Assembly (NCBI RefSeq): GCF_033025475.1
Contig: NZ_CP130322.1
Coordinates: 2,981,001-3,045,000 of the forward strand
DNA length: 64,000 nucleotides
DNA from: Sphingomonas sp. C3-2
GTDB taxonomy: Bacteria > Pseudomonadota > Alphaproteobacteria > Sphingomonadales > Sphingomonadaceae
Reading direction: 5' to 3'
Below are positions 15,714 through 24,395 of the stretch, one piece after another. Each line of letters begins with the position of its first letter. The stretch's first letter is position 1. The position numbers and the translations under genes were made by a program. Under the pieces are notes generated by a model. That model searched no databases and was not told the origin of the DNA. It saw only the letters and a list, made by a program, of their open reading frames with translations.

Positions 15714-16684
15714 GACACGGCACCGTCGACCGCGGAGGATCGAGATCCTGCTCTTCGTTGTCGTTGGGCCGTGGCAAGGACTGGCCGGAATGCGAGAATA
15801 TGACCCGCCGCGCGAGATGCGGCGCTTGCTGCCTTAAGGACCGCTTTGTTGTCTTCGCGCATAAGCGCAAGCCAGGCGCCGATATAGTCGCTGTGACGAA
15901 CGGTGGGCACGATCCCGAGTTCGGCGCAAAGGAAGGCGCCCGAAAGCTCAGCGACCAGTTCTTCGCGGGCATAGGCGTCGGTTCCGAATGTCTCCGCCTG
16001 GTTTCGATCGAGGCGTGAACGGTGGCCGGTCCAGTGCGACAGCTCATGAAATGCTGTTCGATGCCAGTCGATGGGTTCAAAGAAATCCGCAGGGCACGGC
16101 ACCTGCACGAAATCATGAAGCGGATCATAGAAGGCTTGCGTCCCGCCGATCCGGAAATCAGCGCCAGTTTCCTGGATCAGCGCCTCGGCTGCGGGAATGA
16201 TGAGGGAGGTGTCCGGCGCGCGCTGCGAGCTTGTGAACTCAGAGGGCAGGCCATCGCACTGATCGACCGAGAAGACCGTGAAGTGCCGGAGGAACGGGAC
16301 TGAGGCGACCGGCTCACGGCCTTCGTGTTGGGCGCACAGGCGTTCGTCACGGGTGGCGACGCGGTGTGTGTAGATGATATCGGTGCCCTGTTCGCCCCGG
16401 CGAACCGTGCCGCCCAGCGAGCGGGCCTGCCGAAACGTCAGGAAGCCCTGTCCGGAAAGCCCTCTTGAAGCCATCGCGTGCCAAAGGGTCAGGACATTGA
16501 TGCCGCTGTATTTCCGGCCACTGACGATGTTAAAGGGTATGCCCACCGGAGCAGCGGCACTGGCCCAGGGCTGGACCCAAGGCACGCTTCCCGCCTCCAG
16601 TTCGGCGATGATACGATCGGTAATCGTCTGATGTAGATTAGTCCGGGCAGCGCCTTTTCGATGCCCGCGAGAACGATAAGCCAT
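15710..16684 (-). CDS. ardC: ArdC-family antirestriction / ssDNA-binding zincin protein
   Basis: A 324-residue protein. An N-terminal ssDNA-binding ArdC domain (about 15-150: NLHQTITDRIIAELEAG, NIVSGRKYSGINVLTLW, SLGGTVRRGEQG) precedes a C-terminal metallopeptidase-like domain with HELSH at 213-217. These are the two parts of the ArdC/TraC family. ArdC proteins coat incoming single-stranded DNA and shield it from restriction during conjugation. It heads its own unit with a leader copy upstream. The C-terminal tail beyond about residue 300 is basic. Confidence 0.9.
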   Translation of the reverse strand: MAYRSRGHRKGAARTNLHQTITDRIIAELEAGSVPWVQPWASAAAPVGIPFNIVSGRKYSGINVLTLWHAMASRGLSGQGFLTFRQARSLGGTVRRGEQGTDIIYTHRVATRDERLCAQHEGREPVASVPFLRHFTVFSVDQCDGLPSEFTSSQRAPDTSLIIPAAEALIQETGADFRIGGTQAFYDPLHDFVQVPCPADFFEPIDWHRTAFHELSHWTGHRSRLDRNQAETFGTDAYAREELVAELSGAFLCAELGIVPTVRHSDYIGAWLALMREDNKAVLKAASAASRAAGHILAFRPVLATAQRQRRAGSRSSAVDGAVS

Positions 16685-16697
16685 CGCGTGTCTCCGC

Positions 16698-16768
16698 GAC
16701 GGGCGGCGCGAGGCTCTCTCGCACCCCTCAACCCGTCACGGCCGAACCCGGCCTTCCTCTTTCTCTAG
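16698..16768 (-). promoter_or_regulatory. Shared GA-rich hairpin leader, copy D (ardC unit)
   Basis: Minus strand: TAGAGAAAGAGGAAGG, a GGCCGGGTTCGGCC mini-hairpin, GTGACGGGTTGAGG, GAGAGAGCC and GCCCGTC. The GACGGG/CCCGTC arms match copy C and are followed by GGAGAC before the ATG. Confidence 0.6.
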
Positions 16769-16896
16769 GTTCTATGTGGCAGCGTACAATCAGCCGCGCG
16801 GCTCACCGCCAAGAGGGCGGTGTCCCCCTGTGATGCCCAAGCTTTGCGTGTCGTTCTCTCGCTACACTTCAGGTGCGACTTGAGCGATCCAGCATG

Positions 16897-17997
16897 TCAG
16901 TTCGTTACAGGGGTCTGGGTTGGCGCACGTTTAAGTTCGATCTTCTGCCAACGAACATCAGCACGTGAAAGAAGATCAGGACTATCTCCCAAGAGATGAA
17001 CGGCGAGATTTTGTGTCTGTCCTAGCCGGACCACTTCTTCGAAAGATACTGCGTGGATAGAACGCGCCTTGTCAGTCGGGCCAATGCGCAGCGTCAGGTA
17101 AATCGACCCATTTGGGCCAAGCAGCCCGCCAAGACGCTGCAAGGCCTTTGGGCGATCGGCGGGAAGTATGTGCATCCAGACCGCGCTCAGCATGATCAGA
17201 TCATAGCCCCCGCTCGGAACGCTGCGTAAATCCGGCAAGGCGTCATCGATCCACACGACCTTGTCGGACCGATGACGCATTTTCGCGAGCTGTCGCATCT
17301 TGGAGGATGGCTCGACTGCGATGACGTCGTGGCCATGTCCGGCAACCCAGGCAGCATCACGCCCCGAGCCGGCGCCGATTTCGAGTACTTTCAGGCGCGC
17401 ATTCGAGGTCAACAACGGGACAAGGTCAGGATGCGCCGCTTCGAAACTGATCGCCTCATAGCCGTCAGCCAACTCGGCGGCGTGCCGGTCATAATAGGCG
17501 ATCGAGGAGCGGCTGGTCGGATCCGAGGACATTGAAGGACAAAAAACTCCGGCGAGGAATGCTATGACTGCGGCGACGGCGCCGAGCAGCTCCTGGCGAT
17601 AGGTGACACCGATGAGGAAGAGACTGATCGCGGTGGCCAAGCCCAGCAGCCACTGAAACGTGCGCTGGACCAGTCGGCTCCGTGTAAACAGGCTTTCACC
17701 CTTGGCCGAGACATGACCTTCGGGATAGGCGTTCTCGAACCAGGTCAAATAGCAGCCCATGATATAGCGCAGTCGTCCCAGGGCGACGATGAGACCCATA
17801 TTCCCTACTGCCGCCAGAAGCAGCAGGCAGACCTGGAATGCCTTGTTGGCCTCGACTTTTGACACACCGAACCAGAGACCGCCCGTCAGCGTCATTGCGA
17901 TTAGCGGAATCTGCCACATCAGACCGTTGAGCGACCGGAAATGCTCCGCATTCTGGTTGTAGGCGGCCAGAAACTTGTCGTCGTCGAACTTGGCCAA
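16897..17997 (-). CDS. Membrane-anchored SAM-dependent methyltransferase at the end of the dnd operon
   Basis: A 366-residue two-part protein. The N-terminal 155 residues hold four predicted TM helices (about 26-45, 53-76, 114-133, 136-153) in two pairs with a soluble loop between. A class I methyltransferase follows: motif I VLEIGAGSGRD (204-214), acidic post-I EP at 229-230, then DLIMLSAVWMHI (266-277). This MTase type usually acts on small molecules, lipids or proteins rather than DNA, and no NPPY-type DNA motif is visible. The start is TTG at 17997 with GGAAGGAAGCAGG upstream; there is no early ATG. It lies 21 bp after dndA on the same strand, so co-transcription with dndBCDEA is likely. 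I know of no standard Dnd component with this architecture. Confidence 0.85.
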   Translation of the reverse strand: MAKFDDDKFLAAYNQNAEHFRSLNGLMWQIPLIAMTLTGGLWFGVSKVEANKAFQVCLLLLAAVGNMGLIVALGRLRYIMGCYLTWFENAYPEGHVSAKGESLFTRSRLVQRTFQWLLGLATAISLFLIGVTYRQELLGAVAAVIAFLAGVFCPSMSSDPTSRSSIAYYDRHAAELADGYEAISFEAAHPDLVPLLTSNARLKVLEIGAGSGRDAAWVAGHGHDVIAVEPSSKMRQLAKMRHRSDKVVWIDDALPDLRSVPSGGYDLIMLSAVWMHILPADRPKALQRLGGLLGPNGSIYLTLRIGPTDKARSIHAVSFEEVVRLGQTQNLAVHLLGDSPDLLSRADVRWQKIELKRAPTQTPVTN

Positions 17998-18018
17998 GAC
18001 CTGCTTCCTTCCGCCGTG

Positions 18019-19182
18019 TCAGGCCGCGAATCTTCGCAGGGTTTCGACTTCGGACACCAGGCGCCGGGCAAAATCGAGCAGTGCCCCCTTATCCGTAAAA
18101 CGCCCCGGAGCAACGCGGAACGCCTGCCGGGCGCGCGCTGTGTCGCCGAACATCGCGAGCAGGACCGGGCTGGTCTCCACCTTTTCAGTCGAGCAGGCGC
18201 TCGATGCCGAAAAGCTCGCGATGTCATTGAGCTTGTGCATCAAGGCCAGCGGTTCGACACCTTCGATAGAAAGCGAGTTGTTGCCTGCGAGGCGCTGGAC
18301 CGGATGGCCGTTGAAGGAGACGCCCTCGAGATTGGCGGCAACATAGTCCCGGAAGGCCGATGATATAGCCTGCAAGCGCGCCGCATCCGCCGCTCCTTGC
18401 CGCGCGGCGATCGAAATAGCCTCTCCCATACCAACGATCAGGGGAACATTGAGCGTCCCGGACCGCAGGCCCTTTTCCTGGCCGCCGCCATATTGAATGG
18501 GCACCAGTCGCGCACGCGGAGAGCGTGACCGGGCATAGAGCGCCCCCACGCCCTTAGGCCCGTAAGCCTTGTGGCCCGACAGGCTGGCCAGATGCACATG
18601 GTCGGCAATGACGTCGATCTGACCCTGAGCCATGATCTGGGCCAGGTCGACGTGGAATAGAACGCCAGCCTCCTTGCAGACCATTCCAATCTCGCTGATC
18701 GGCTGAATGGTCCCGACCTCATTGTTGGCGGCCATGATCGAGACCAAAAGCGTATCAGCACGCAGCGCTGCCTTCACATCCTCTGGCGAGACCATGCCCG
18801 ACTCGTCGACGGGCAGAATGGTGAGCGACCAGCCCTCGCGCTCCAGTTGCCGACAAGGTTCAATGACCGAGGGATGCTCGATCGCGGTGGTGATGAGATG
18901 TTTCTTGTCAGGCTGCGCGCGCGCAGATCCCAGGATGGCGATATTATTGGCTTCAGTGCAACTGCCGGTGAAGATGATCTCATTCTCGCGGGCACCGATC
19001 GCCTGAGCGACCTGCTCGCGGGCAACCTTCACAGCGGCCTGCGCCCGGTTGCCGTGCACATGTTCAACGCTCGACGGATTGCCGAATATGTCGGTGAAAA
19101 AGGGTAGCATCTTGTCGACCACGCGCGGGTCGGTCGGGGTCGTGGCATTATGGTCGAGATAGAGCGGGGTGACGCTACTCAT
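18019..19182 (-). CDS. dndA: Cysteine desulfurase DndA (DNA phosphorothioation)
   Basis: A 387-residue PLP-dependent NifS/IscS-type enzyme. Residues present: EHPSV with the PLP-stacking His at 103, FHVDLAQ (176-182), the Schiff-base Lys 205 in SGHKAYGPKG, and the catalytic Cys 330 in SSACSTEK. In DNA phosphorothioation DndA takes sulfur from cysteine and passes it to DndC. The ATG overlaps the dndE stop (ATGA at 19179-19182), so translation is coupled. Keeping dndA inside the operon, as here, is one of the known arrangements; many loci borrow a chromosomal IscS instead. Confidence 0.92.
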   Translation of the reverse strand: MSSVTPLYLDHNATTPTDPRVVDKMLPFFTDIFGNPSSVEHVHGNRAQAAVKVAREQVAQAIGARENEIIFTGSCTEANNIAILGSARAQPDKKHLITTAIEHPSVIEPCRQLEREGWSLTILPVDESGMVSPEDVKAALRADTLLVSIMAANNEVGTIQPISEIGMVCKEAGVLFHVDLAQIMAQGQIDVIADHVHLASLSGHKAYGPKGVGALYARSRSPRARLVPIQYGGGQEKGLRSGTLNVPLIVGMGEAISIAARQGAADAARLQAISSAFRDYVAANLEGVSFNGHPVQRLAGNNSLSIEGVEPLALMHKLNDIASFSASSACSTEKVETSPVLLAMFGDTARARQAFRVAPGRFTDKGALLDFARRLVSEVETLRRFAA

Positions 19183-19556
19183 GCCACCATCGCCAGGCGC
19201 GTGAGGTCAGCGGGCGCTTTGGCCCGAACGGCTAGGGTCGCGACACCGCGATGGATATGCGCGCGCAGCCGGGCTACGAGTTCGTCACTTTCGAGCGGCT
19301 CCGACAACCCCGGCTCCACCTCCTCGACATAGCGCAGCAAGGCCGCGATGAGCCCGTTATAGTCGCCTGTCAGTGTGTAAGCGTTGAATTCCTGGCCATT
19401 CTCGTCCGGCCGAGCGCCCGCACCCACCGGGCCTTCCTCGAGCGAAAGCATGATTGCCGCGCGGCACAGGAGATTGGGCGTTAGACCGGTGCGTTGGCGC
19501 AGCGAGCGCAGACGGCTCGTGGCATCGGCTGAGATTTTAAGCTTGTTGAAGCGCAT
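19179..19556 (-). CDS. dndE: DNA sulfur modification protein DndE
   Basis: A 125-residue protein starting MRFNKLKISADATSRLR, with the family-typical RTGLTPNLLCRAAIMLSLEEGP. DndE is a small, basic, essential partner of the DndCDE complex, reported to bind nicked DNA. The start at 19556 overlaps the end of dndD by 20 bp. Upstream in-frame codons lie inside dndD and do not resemble DndE. Length is normal for the family. Confidence 0.92.
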   Translation of the reverse strand: MRFNKLKISADATSRLRSLRQRTGLTPNLLCRAAIMLSLEEGPVGAGARPDENGQEFNAYTLTGDYNGLIAALLRYVEEVEPGLSEPLESDELVARLRAHIHRGVATLAVRAKAPADLTRLAMVA

Positions 19557-21522
19557 CGCTCGCTCCCTCTTCGTCATGAAAATAGCCCGGGCTGACCTTG
19601 GTAGCGCGCAGGTCATGATCATAGTCGAGCCTGAAGCTGTGGCTGATATTCGGTCCAAGCTTTTCGAGCAGCCCATCATCGATTTCGGTGTCTGTCGACA
19701 GCACGATGACCTGATGGCTTGCCTCTGGGAAATAGCGCTCGACCAATGCGGCGCGATGCTCGGTATCGAGGCGGGCCAGCGGGGTGTCGATAATCATCGG
19801 CAACTGGCGACCGCTGGTATGAGCCAAGGCCCAGAGCATGGCGATCGCGTAGATCTGCTTCTCGCCGGCGGAGAGGCTGGACTTGTGCAATTCCCTGCCT
19901 TTGGCATCGATCAGCACCGCATCAAAGGTCGAGCGATCAATCCGCACATCGGCGACGAATGCTTCCTTCCGCGCCAGGTGATTGAAGCGCTGGACGAACG
20001 CGGTCTTGAGCTGGGCGAGCTTCAGATCGAGCAACTGCTCTTCATAACGCTGAAGGACGGTGCCGACGCGCTGGGCAAGACCAGCGCGGCCTTCCGCGTC
20101 ACGGACTTCATTCTGCGCTTCCTCCAGCTTGCGCTTTTCGCGCTGCAAGCTGATCTTGCGGAATTCCAGAACTCGAAGCTCTTCGGTCCTGGCGGTAAGT
20201 TGCGCAGCGGCCGATGCCAGTTGCACTTCTGCCTGGTTGAGCTCTTCGAATACGACACCGGTCGCCTGACCTGCCGCGCGAACAAGTTCTGCCTCGATTT
20301 CGCGCAGCCGATTGGCGTGTGCGTCCAGGTCCGAGGTCAACAGTCGCGCGCGCGCCGAGGTCTGGTCGCGCACTTCCTCAAGGCGGGCGAGCAGGCCGCG
20401 CCGCTCCCCGACTTCGAGCCACGACAATTCGGTATCGGTCGGCGTTGACTGATCGGATGCCAAGAAGCTTTCAAGATCGTCCCAATGCGCCTTCTTCCAG
20501 CCGCCCTTGCGTTCAGGCTGGCCCGTCGCACGCCACTCCAGCAGGCGTTGCCGCATCAAGGCGAGCGCACCATCGAGGCCGGGATCGCCCGCCAGCGCCA
20601 AAGCCTTGGTGAACCGGCCGATGAGCTTGGGTGCCATCGCGAACGGCAGCAGTCCCCCTGCGATTTCCTTCAGCTCATTCTGGCGTCGGGCGATCTGCGA
20701 TTTAACCTCCGTGCGCGCGGCTTCCAGCGACACGCGCTGGCTTGCCGCATCGCCGCCCTCCGCCACGAAACGCTGCCGGATATTCTGGGCGTGGCGCTCC
20801 TGGCCGGCATGAACCGAACGCAATTCGGCGACGTCTTCGGCCATGCGCGCGATTTCAGCCTCCACGGCGCCGATCTCGCGAACGCATTCCTCATAGCGTT
20901 TTGCCGCCGTGCGGTCCTCGCTTCTGGCGTGCCGAGCGAGATAGAGGCCGAGGTCGGTGCGCAGACGCTCGACCAGTTCGATGCCCAGCAGACCGCGAAC
21001 GGCTTCTGCCAGACCTTCATCAGGTCCATCATGGGCGATTTCCGCGATCTTCTCCCCATCGAAGAAGAAGAGCTGCGAGACGCCGGGCGGGATCAGTTCC
21101 TGAAGGAAATTCTGCCATTCCTCGCGCGGAACCTTCTGGACCGGTGCCCCGTCTTTTTCGAGGAGAAGGGTTTCGGTCGTGCGCTTATCGGTGACCGACC
21201 ACCGGCGGATCACGCGGTAGCGATGGACCAGTCCGTCTTCGGTATAGTCGAAATCGAGGCCCACTGAGGCATGGGTCGCCTGTTCATGGGCACCAAGGTG
21301 GATCCGGCGGCGCAAATGTTGCTCGTAGGAAGATTGCGCCACCCGGAAGCCCAGCGCCCGGCGACCGTAGAGCGCCAGACGCACGGCCTCGAGCAAGGTG
21401 GTCTTGCCGGCACCGTTTCGGCCACCCAGAAGAATGACCGGCCGTCCGCGCGGAACCAGGTCCAGCGTCTGCAATCCCGCATAGAGGCCGAAATTCTCAA
21501 GTTGTATGGATCGCAGGATCAT
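19537..21522 (-). CDS. dndD: DNA sulfur modification ATPase DndD
   Basis: A 661-residue SMC/RecN/Rad50-like ATPase. The Walker A GGRNGAGKTT is at 33-42, a long coiled-coil arm covers roughly 200-540, and near the C-terminus come the ABC signature LSAGEKQIYAIAM and Walker B PMIIDTPLARLD. It belongs to the DndCDE complex; its ATPase is thought to open or nick DNA for sulfur insertion. The ATG at 21522 lies 7 bp after the dndC stop; a longer frame upstream overlaps dndC and is not protein-like. Confidence 0.94.
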   Translation of the reverse strand: MILRSIQLENFGLYAGLQTLDLVPRGRPVILLGGRNGAGKTTLLEAVRLALYGRRALGFRVAQSSYEQHLRRRIHLGAHEQATHASVGLDFDYTEDGLVHRYRVIRRWSVTDKRTTETLLLEKDGAPVQKVPREEWQNFLQELIPPGVSQLFFFDGEKIAEIAHDGPDEGLAEAVRGLLGIELVERLRTDLGLYLARHARSEDRTAAKRYEECVREIGAVEAEIARMAEDVAELRSVHAGQERHAQNIRQRFVAEGGDAASQRVSLEAARTEVKSQIARRQNELKEIAGGLLPFAMAPKLIGRFTKALALAGDPGLDGALALMRQRLLEWRATGQPERKGGWKKAHWDDLESFLASDQSTPTDTELSWLEVGERRGLLARLEEVRDQTSARARLLTSDLDAHANRLREIEAELVRAAGQATGVVFEELNQAEVQLASAAAQLTARTEELRVLEFRKISLQREKRKLEEAQNEVRDAEGRAGLAQRVGTVLQRYEEQLLDLKLAQLKTAFVQRFNHLARKEAFVADVRIDRSTFDAVLIDAKGRELHKSSLSAGEKQIYAIAMLWALAHTSGRQLPMIIDTPLARLDTEHRAALVERYFPEASHQVIVLSTDTEIDDGLLEKLGPNISHSFRLDYDHDLRATKVSPGYFHDEEGASDALQQA

Positions 21523-21529
21523 CGTGCTG

Positions 21530-23011
21530 TCACTCGCTTCCTGCCTTGGGATCGCCGGCAATATATTCGGCGTCACCCTCGTCGTCGTCGTCGATGACAA
21601 TCGCGTCATCAGCGTCCTGGCCGATCTCAGCGCGCCGTTCGGCGACAAGCGTGTCGAGGTCGCGCCATTCCAGGCGGAACACATCTTCGATCCGCGTATG
21701 AACCGCATGACGGCGCTTTAAGCCGTGCGACGCGCGTTCCACGTCGAGCAGCTTCACCACCAGGTCGGTCGGCACGTCATGTTCCGCGCACAGACTATCC
21801 AGGAGTTCGTTGTCGTCCTCGGTGAACGCCACCGTATCTTCAGTGAGCCAGTCGAGATCGCGGCCGAGCTCTTCACGCACGATCCGCGGAACGCTGTCGG
21901 GCCAATCACCCCGCTCCGTTCGCCACAGGCGGCGGATTTCATGGAGTTCGGCCTCATGGATAAGGATGGGCGCCTCGCCCGGCGGGGCATCGGCGGCGAC
22001 ATCCTTCTGTGTTTTGAGAAGTTCTCGCAGCAGTTCGCGGCAGAAGTTCATCGTGTATGGGCCAGGCATTACGCGGTCCGTATCGCCGATGAACTGCACT
22101 TTGCCCGAGCGCCGCTTGTAATCACGATACCTGGATTTGAGTTCAGGCTTTTGGGTTTCAGAGAGCTTGTCGCGAAACTCGAGCAGCGGGGTCAGCCACT
22201 CCTCGCCGCTGTCGATCATCGCTTCCATGGCCTTGTCCCGTTCAACGACCGTGCAGACCCAGCAGCCGAACCTCGAATTACCGCAAGAGGGCGTCGTCGT
22301 ATCGACCACCAACGGGCATTCGCCCGATGCAGCATTGCGATACATGGCAACGAGGTCGCGATTGTCGCTGCCCCAAGGCGAGGGATTTTGCAGCAGATAG
22401 GTCCAGACATCGTCCGTCGAGAAGTCGGCGATCGGTGCATAGACGAAGGCGTTAAGCAGACTGGAATGCCTGGAGAGCTTTGAGCCCTCGATGCGGTGAA
22501 GCGACATGACCTGCGCGCGCGTCGCCGATTCCTGCGAGCGGACGCCCAGCACCATGATGACCTCGCCGAATTCGGCGACCCGGCTCTTGATGAAATCGTT
22601 GGCTGGCTCGATCTTCAATCGCTCGGTACACCAGCGAAAGCGGCGCGATGGCGCCGGATAGCCGCGGCCGATCAGATTGACCCAGAAGCTGCGATCGATC
22701 GATGGAATGACCTTCTTGGTTTCCACTGGCATCTTCTGTTCAGCGGCTGCCTTGCTGATCTTTTCCAGCGTTACGTCGATATAATGCGATACGACGGGCG
22801 TTTCGACGAGTGTGTCCGAACTGATGACATAGATGGTCTTGGATCGTTGTTCTTCAGGAATTGCCCGAATAGCTGTCCATATTATTTGCAGGGCGGTGGT
22901 CGAATCCTTGCCGCCGCTGTAACCAACGACCCACGGGCGTGTGTCAGCAAGATATATCTGCCTGATATCTTCATAAAGGCCTTCAAGGAGGCCGGCTTTT
23001 TTGCCTGTCAT
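21530..23011 (-). CDS. dndC: Phosphorothioation synthase DndC (PAPS reductase-like)
   Basis: A 493-residue protein with the ATP-pyrophosphatase PP-loop SGGKDST (32-38) and the Cys cluster expected for a 4Fe-4S centre (CGNSRFGCWVCTVVERDKA, beginning near residue 240). DndC activates the DNA backbone phosphate and receives sulfur from DndA. The C-terminal end is strongly acidic (DDAIVIDDDDEGDAEY). It sits 24 bp downstream of dndB and 7 bp upstream of dndD. Confidence 0.94.
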   Translation of the reverse strand: MTGKKAGLLEGLYEDIRQIYLADTRPWVVGYSGGKDSTTALQIIWTAIRAIPEEQRSKTIYVISSDTLVETPVVSHYIDVTLEKISKAAAEQKMPVETKKVIPSIDRSFWVNLIGRGYPAPSRRFRWCTERLKIEPANDFIKSRVAEFGEVIMVLGVRSQESATRAQVMSLHRIEGSKLSRHSSLLNAFVYAPIADFSTDDVWTYLLQNPSPWGSDNRDLVAMYRNAASGECPLVVDTTTPSCGNSRFGCWVCTVVERDKAMEAMIDSGEEWLTPLLEFRDKLSETQKPELKSRYRDYKRRSGKVQFIGDTDRVMPGPYTMNFCRELLRELLKTQKDVAADAPPGEAPILIHEAELHEIRRLWRTERGDWPDSVPRIVREELGRDLDWLTEDTVAFTEDDNELLDSLCAEHDVPTDLVVKLLDVERASHGLKRRHAVHTRIEDVFRLEWRDLDTLVAERRAEIGQDADDAIVIDDDDEGDAEYIAGDPKAGSE

Positions 23012-23035
23012 ACTCTTTAATCACGCCTAGCAGGA

Positions 23036-24124
23036 TTACGTTCTCGTCTTGTCCCACTTTAGGGCCGGACGCGGAGGAACGCCACCGTCTTGCGAGGCGA
23101 AAATGCTCCAGATCAGCTCGGCCGTCATGAGAACGCTAGTGCGGGACCGATTGACGCGCCCGCCAACCAGTGCGCGCCCTTCCCAAAGGGCCGTATTGCT
23201 GCGGGCCCAGTCGATCGAACGCAGCGCGCTCACATGATCGCGCCAGCGTTCCGGATAGGCCTGGAGAAGACGGGCGCCCGCCACCGCAAGCGCCTCGAGC
23301 GCCAGCCCATGGGCGTGAATCATGTCGCGCCGCAGTTCGGCAGGGTTGAGAGCCAGCCGTGCGGCCGCTTGCCAGTCCGGCATTTCGTCGGCCACCGCCG
23401 TCCAATAGGCCAGCGCCGCCTCCTGTGCGGCATCGCTGTCAGCACCCAGATCACTGAGGAAGGCGCGCATGGCGCTGTGAACGCTGGAAAGACCGAACAA
23501 TTTGCGCGAGCCGGCCCTGGGTGTCACATGGACAAGATCGGTAAGCGCCCGGAACACGGGGATTGCTTCGATGACGGCCTTTGTGAGTTGCGCTGCCTCG
23601 TCCCGATGATCGTAGAACAGGCGCAACGAGCGGGACGGTTTCACCCCGTGCTGGTTGAGGTCGACGAACATCTGCTGGGCATGCTCGATTCCGCGATGGG
23701 GGAACAAGGTGACCGCGACGGTCTCCCGTCCGAGATGGGGCCGCTCGCGCAGCGCTTCGATGATCGCGGCGCGCCGGTGCTGTCCGTCATGCAGCGTCAG
23801 CGTGGCGGCAATATCGATTTCCACGGTGCCGATTGATCGGTCGCCTTCGCCTCCCTCGAACGGGTAGAAGACAAATCGTCCGTCGATCGAGGCGGAGAGT
23901 GCTGCAAGCACATAATCCTCGCCATTGTCCAAAATGTAGTTGGCCAGCGAGGGCACGCGATGGGCAGCCAGCGCTCGCTGGGCCATGAGCTGTGGCGGCA
24001 GCTCCTCTTCCACGGTGAACAGGCGCTCGACCGCACCGAATGGAACCATAATAACATAGTAGGCGCGACCGGCCTGAACGCCGCGGATCGCGGCAAATCG
24101 ATAACAGTTCACAAGCAGCCTCAT
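23036..24124 (-). CDS. dndB: DndB, DGQHR-domain regulator of phosphorothioation
   Basis: About 362 residues from the ATG at 24124. A TTG start at 24163 would add 13 residues and has no better RBS. The family motif DGQHR is at 113-117, followed by the partner motif FVDLNQHGVKPSRSLRLF. DndB represses the dnd promoter in characterised systems and tunes modification frequency. As first gene of the operon, next to the divergent promoter region, it is well placed to do so here. Confidence 0.9.
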   Translation of the reverse strand: MRLLVNCYRFAAIRGVQAGRAYYVIMVPFGAVERLFTVEEELPPQLMAQRALAAHRVPSLANYILDNGEDYVLAALSASIDGRFVFYPFEGGEGDRSIGTVEIDIAATLTLHDGQHRRAAIIEALRERPHLGRETVAVTLFPHRGIEHAQQMFVDLNQHGVKPSRSLRLFYDHRDEAAQLTKAVIEAIPVFRALTDLVHVTPRAGSRKLFGLSSVHSAMRAFLSDLGADSDAAQEAALAYWTAVADEMPDWQAAARLALNPAELRRDMIHAHGLALEALAVAGARLLQAYPERWRDHVSALRSIDWARSNTALWEGRALVGGRVNRSRTSVLMTAELIWSIFASQDGGVPPRPALKWDKTRT

Positions 24125-24395
24125 GCGCCTGCCGCCTGCGCTTGCAGGGGAAGCGTAGCTCAAATCTAAAGGGACGTCCGTTCATCATGCGCGGCTGTTC
24201 GCGCACGGCCGACCACCTTGACCAAGGCGCCGTGGACGAAGGCTTATAGCTGCAAAATCGAGAAAAATCGAAGAATCAAAAATTTTCCCGTTACGTTCCG
24301 TAGGCGTCGCCCACCTTAGTTAGTGAGTGGCCATGACGGCGCTCGATTTTCCGAACGCAAGAGCGCGTTCAGAACCATGGAAAAGGAATGCAACG
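24125..24395. promoter_or_regulatory. Divergent promoter region between dndB and the GHKL ATPase gene
   Basis: 271 bp, with a distinctly AT-rich stretch at about 24250-24300 that contains two near-identical blocks, aaaatcgag and aaaatcgaag. The two genes diverge from it, so both promoters must lie here. A DndB operator is expected on family grounds, but no clean palindrome is visible. Confidence 0.5.

Noticed and set aside
16897-17997. Calling the TM-methyltransferase a DNA methyltransferase of the dnd system
   Set aside because: It lacks the (N/D)PPY or PC-type catalytic motif and has four TM helices, so a DNA target is not supported.
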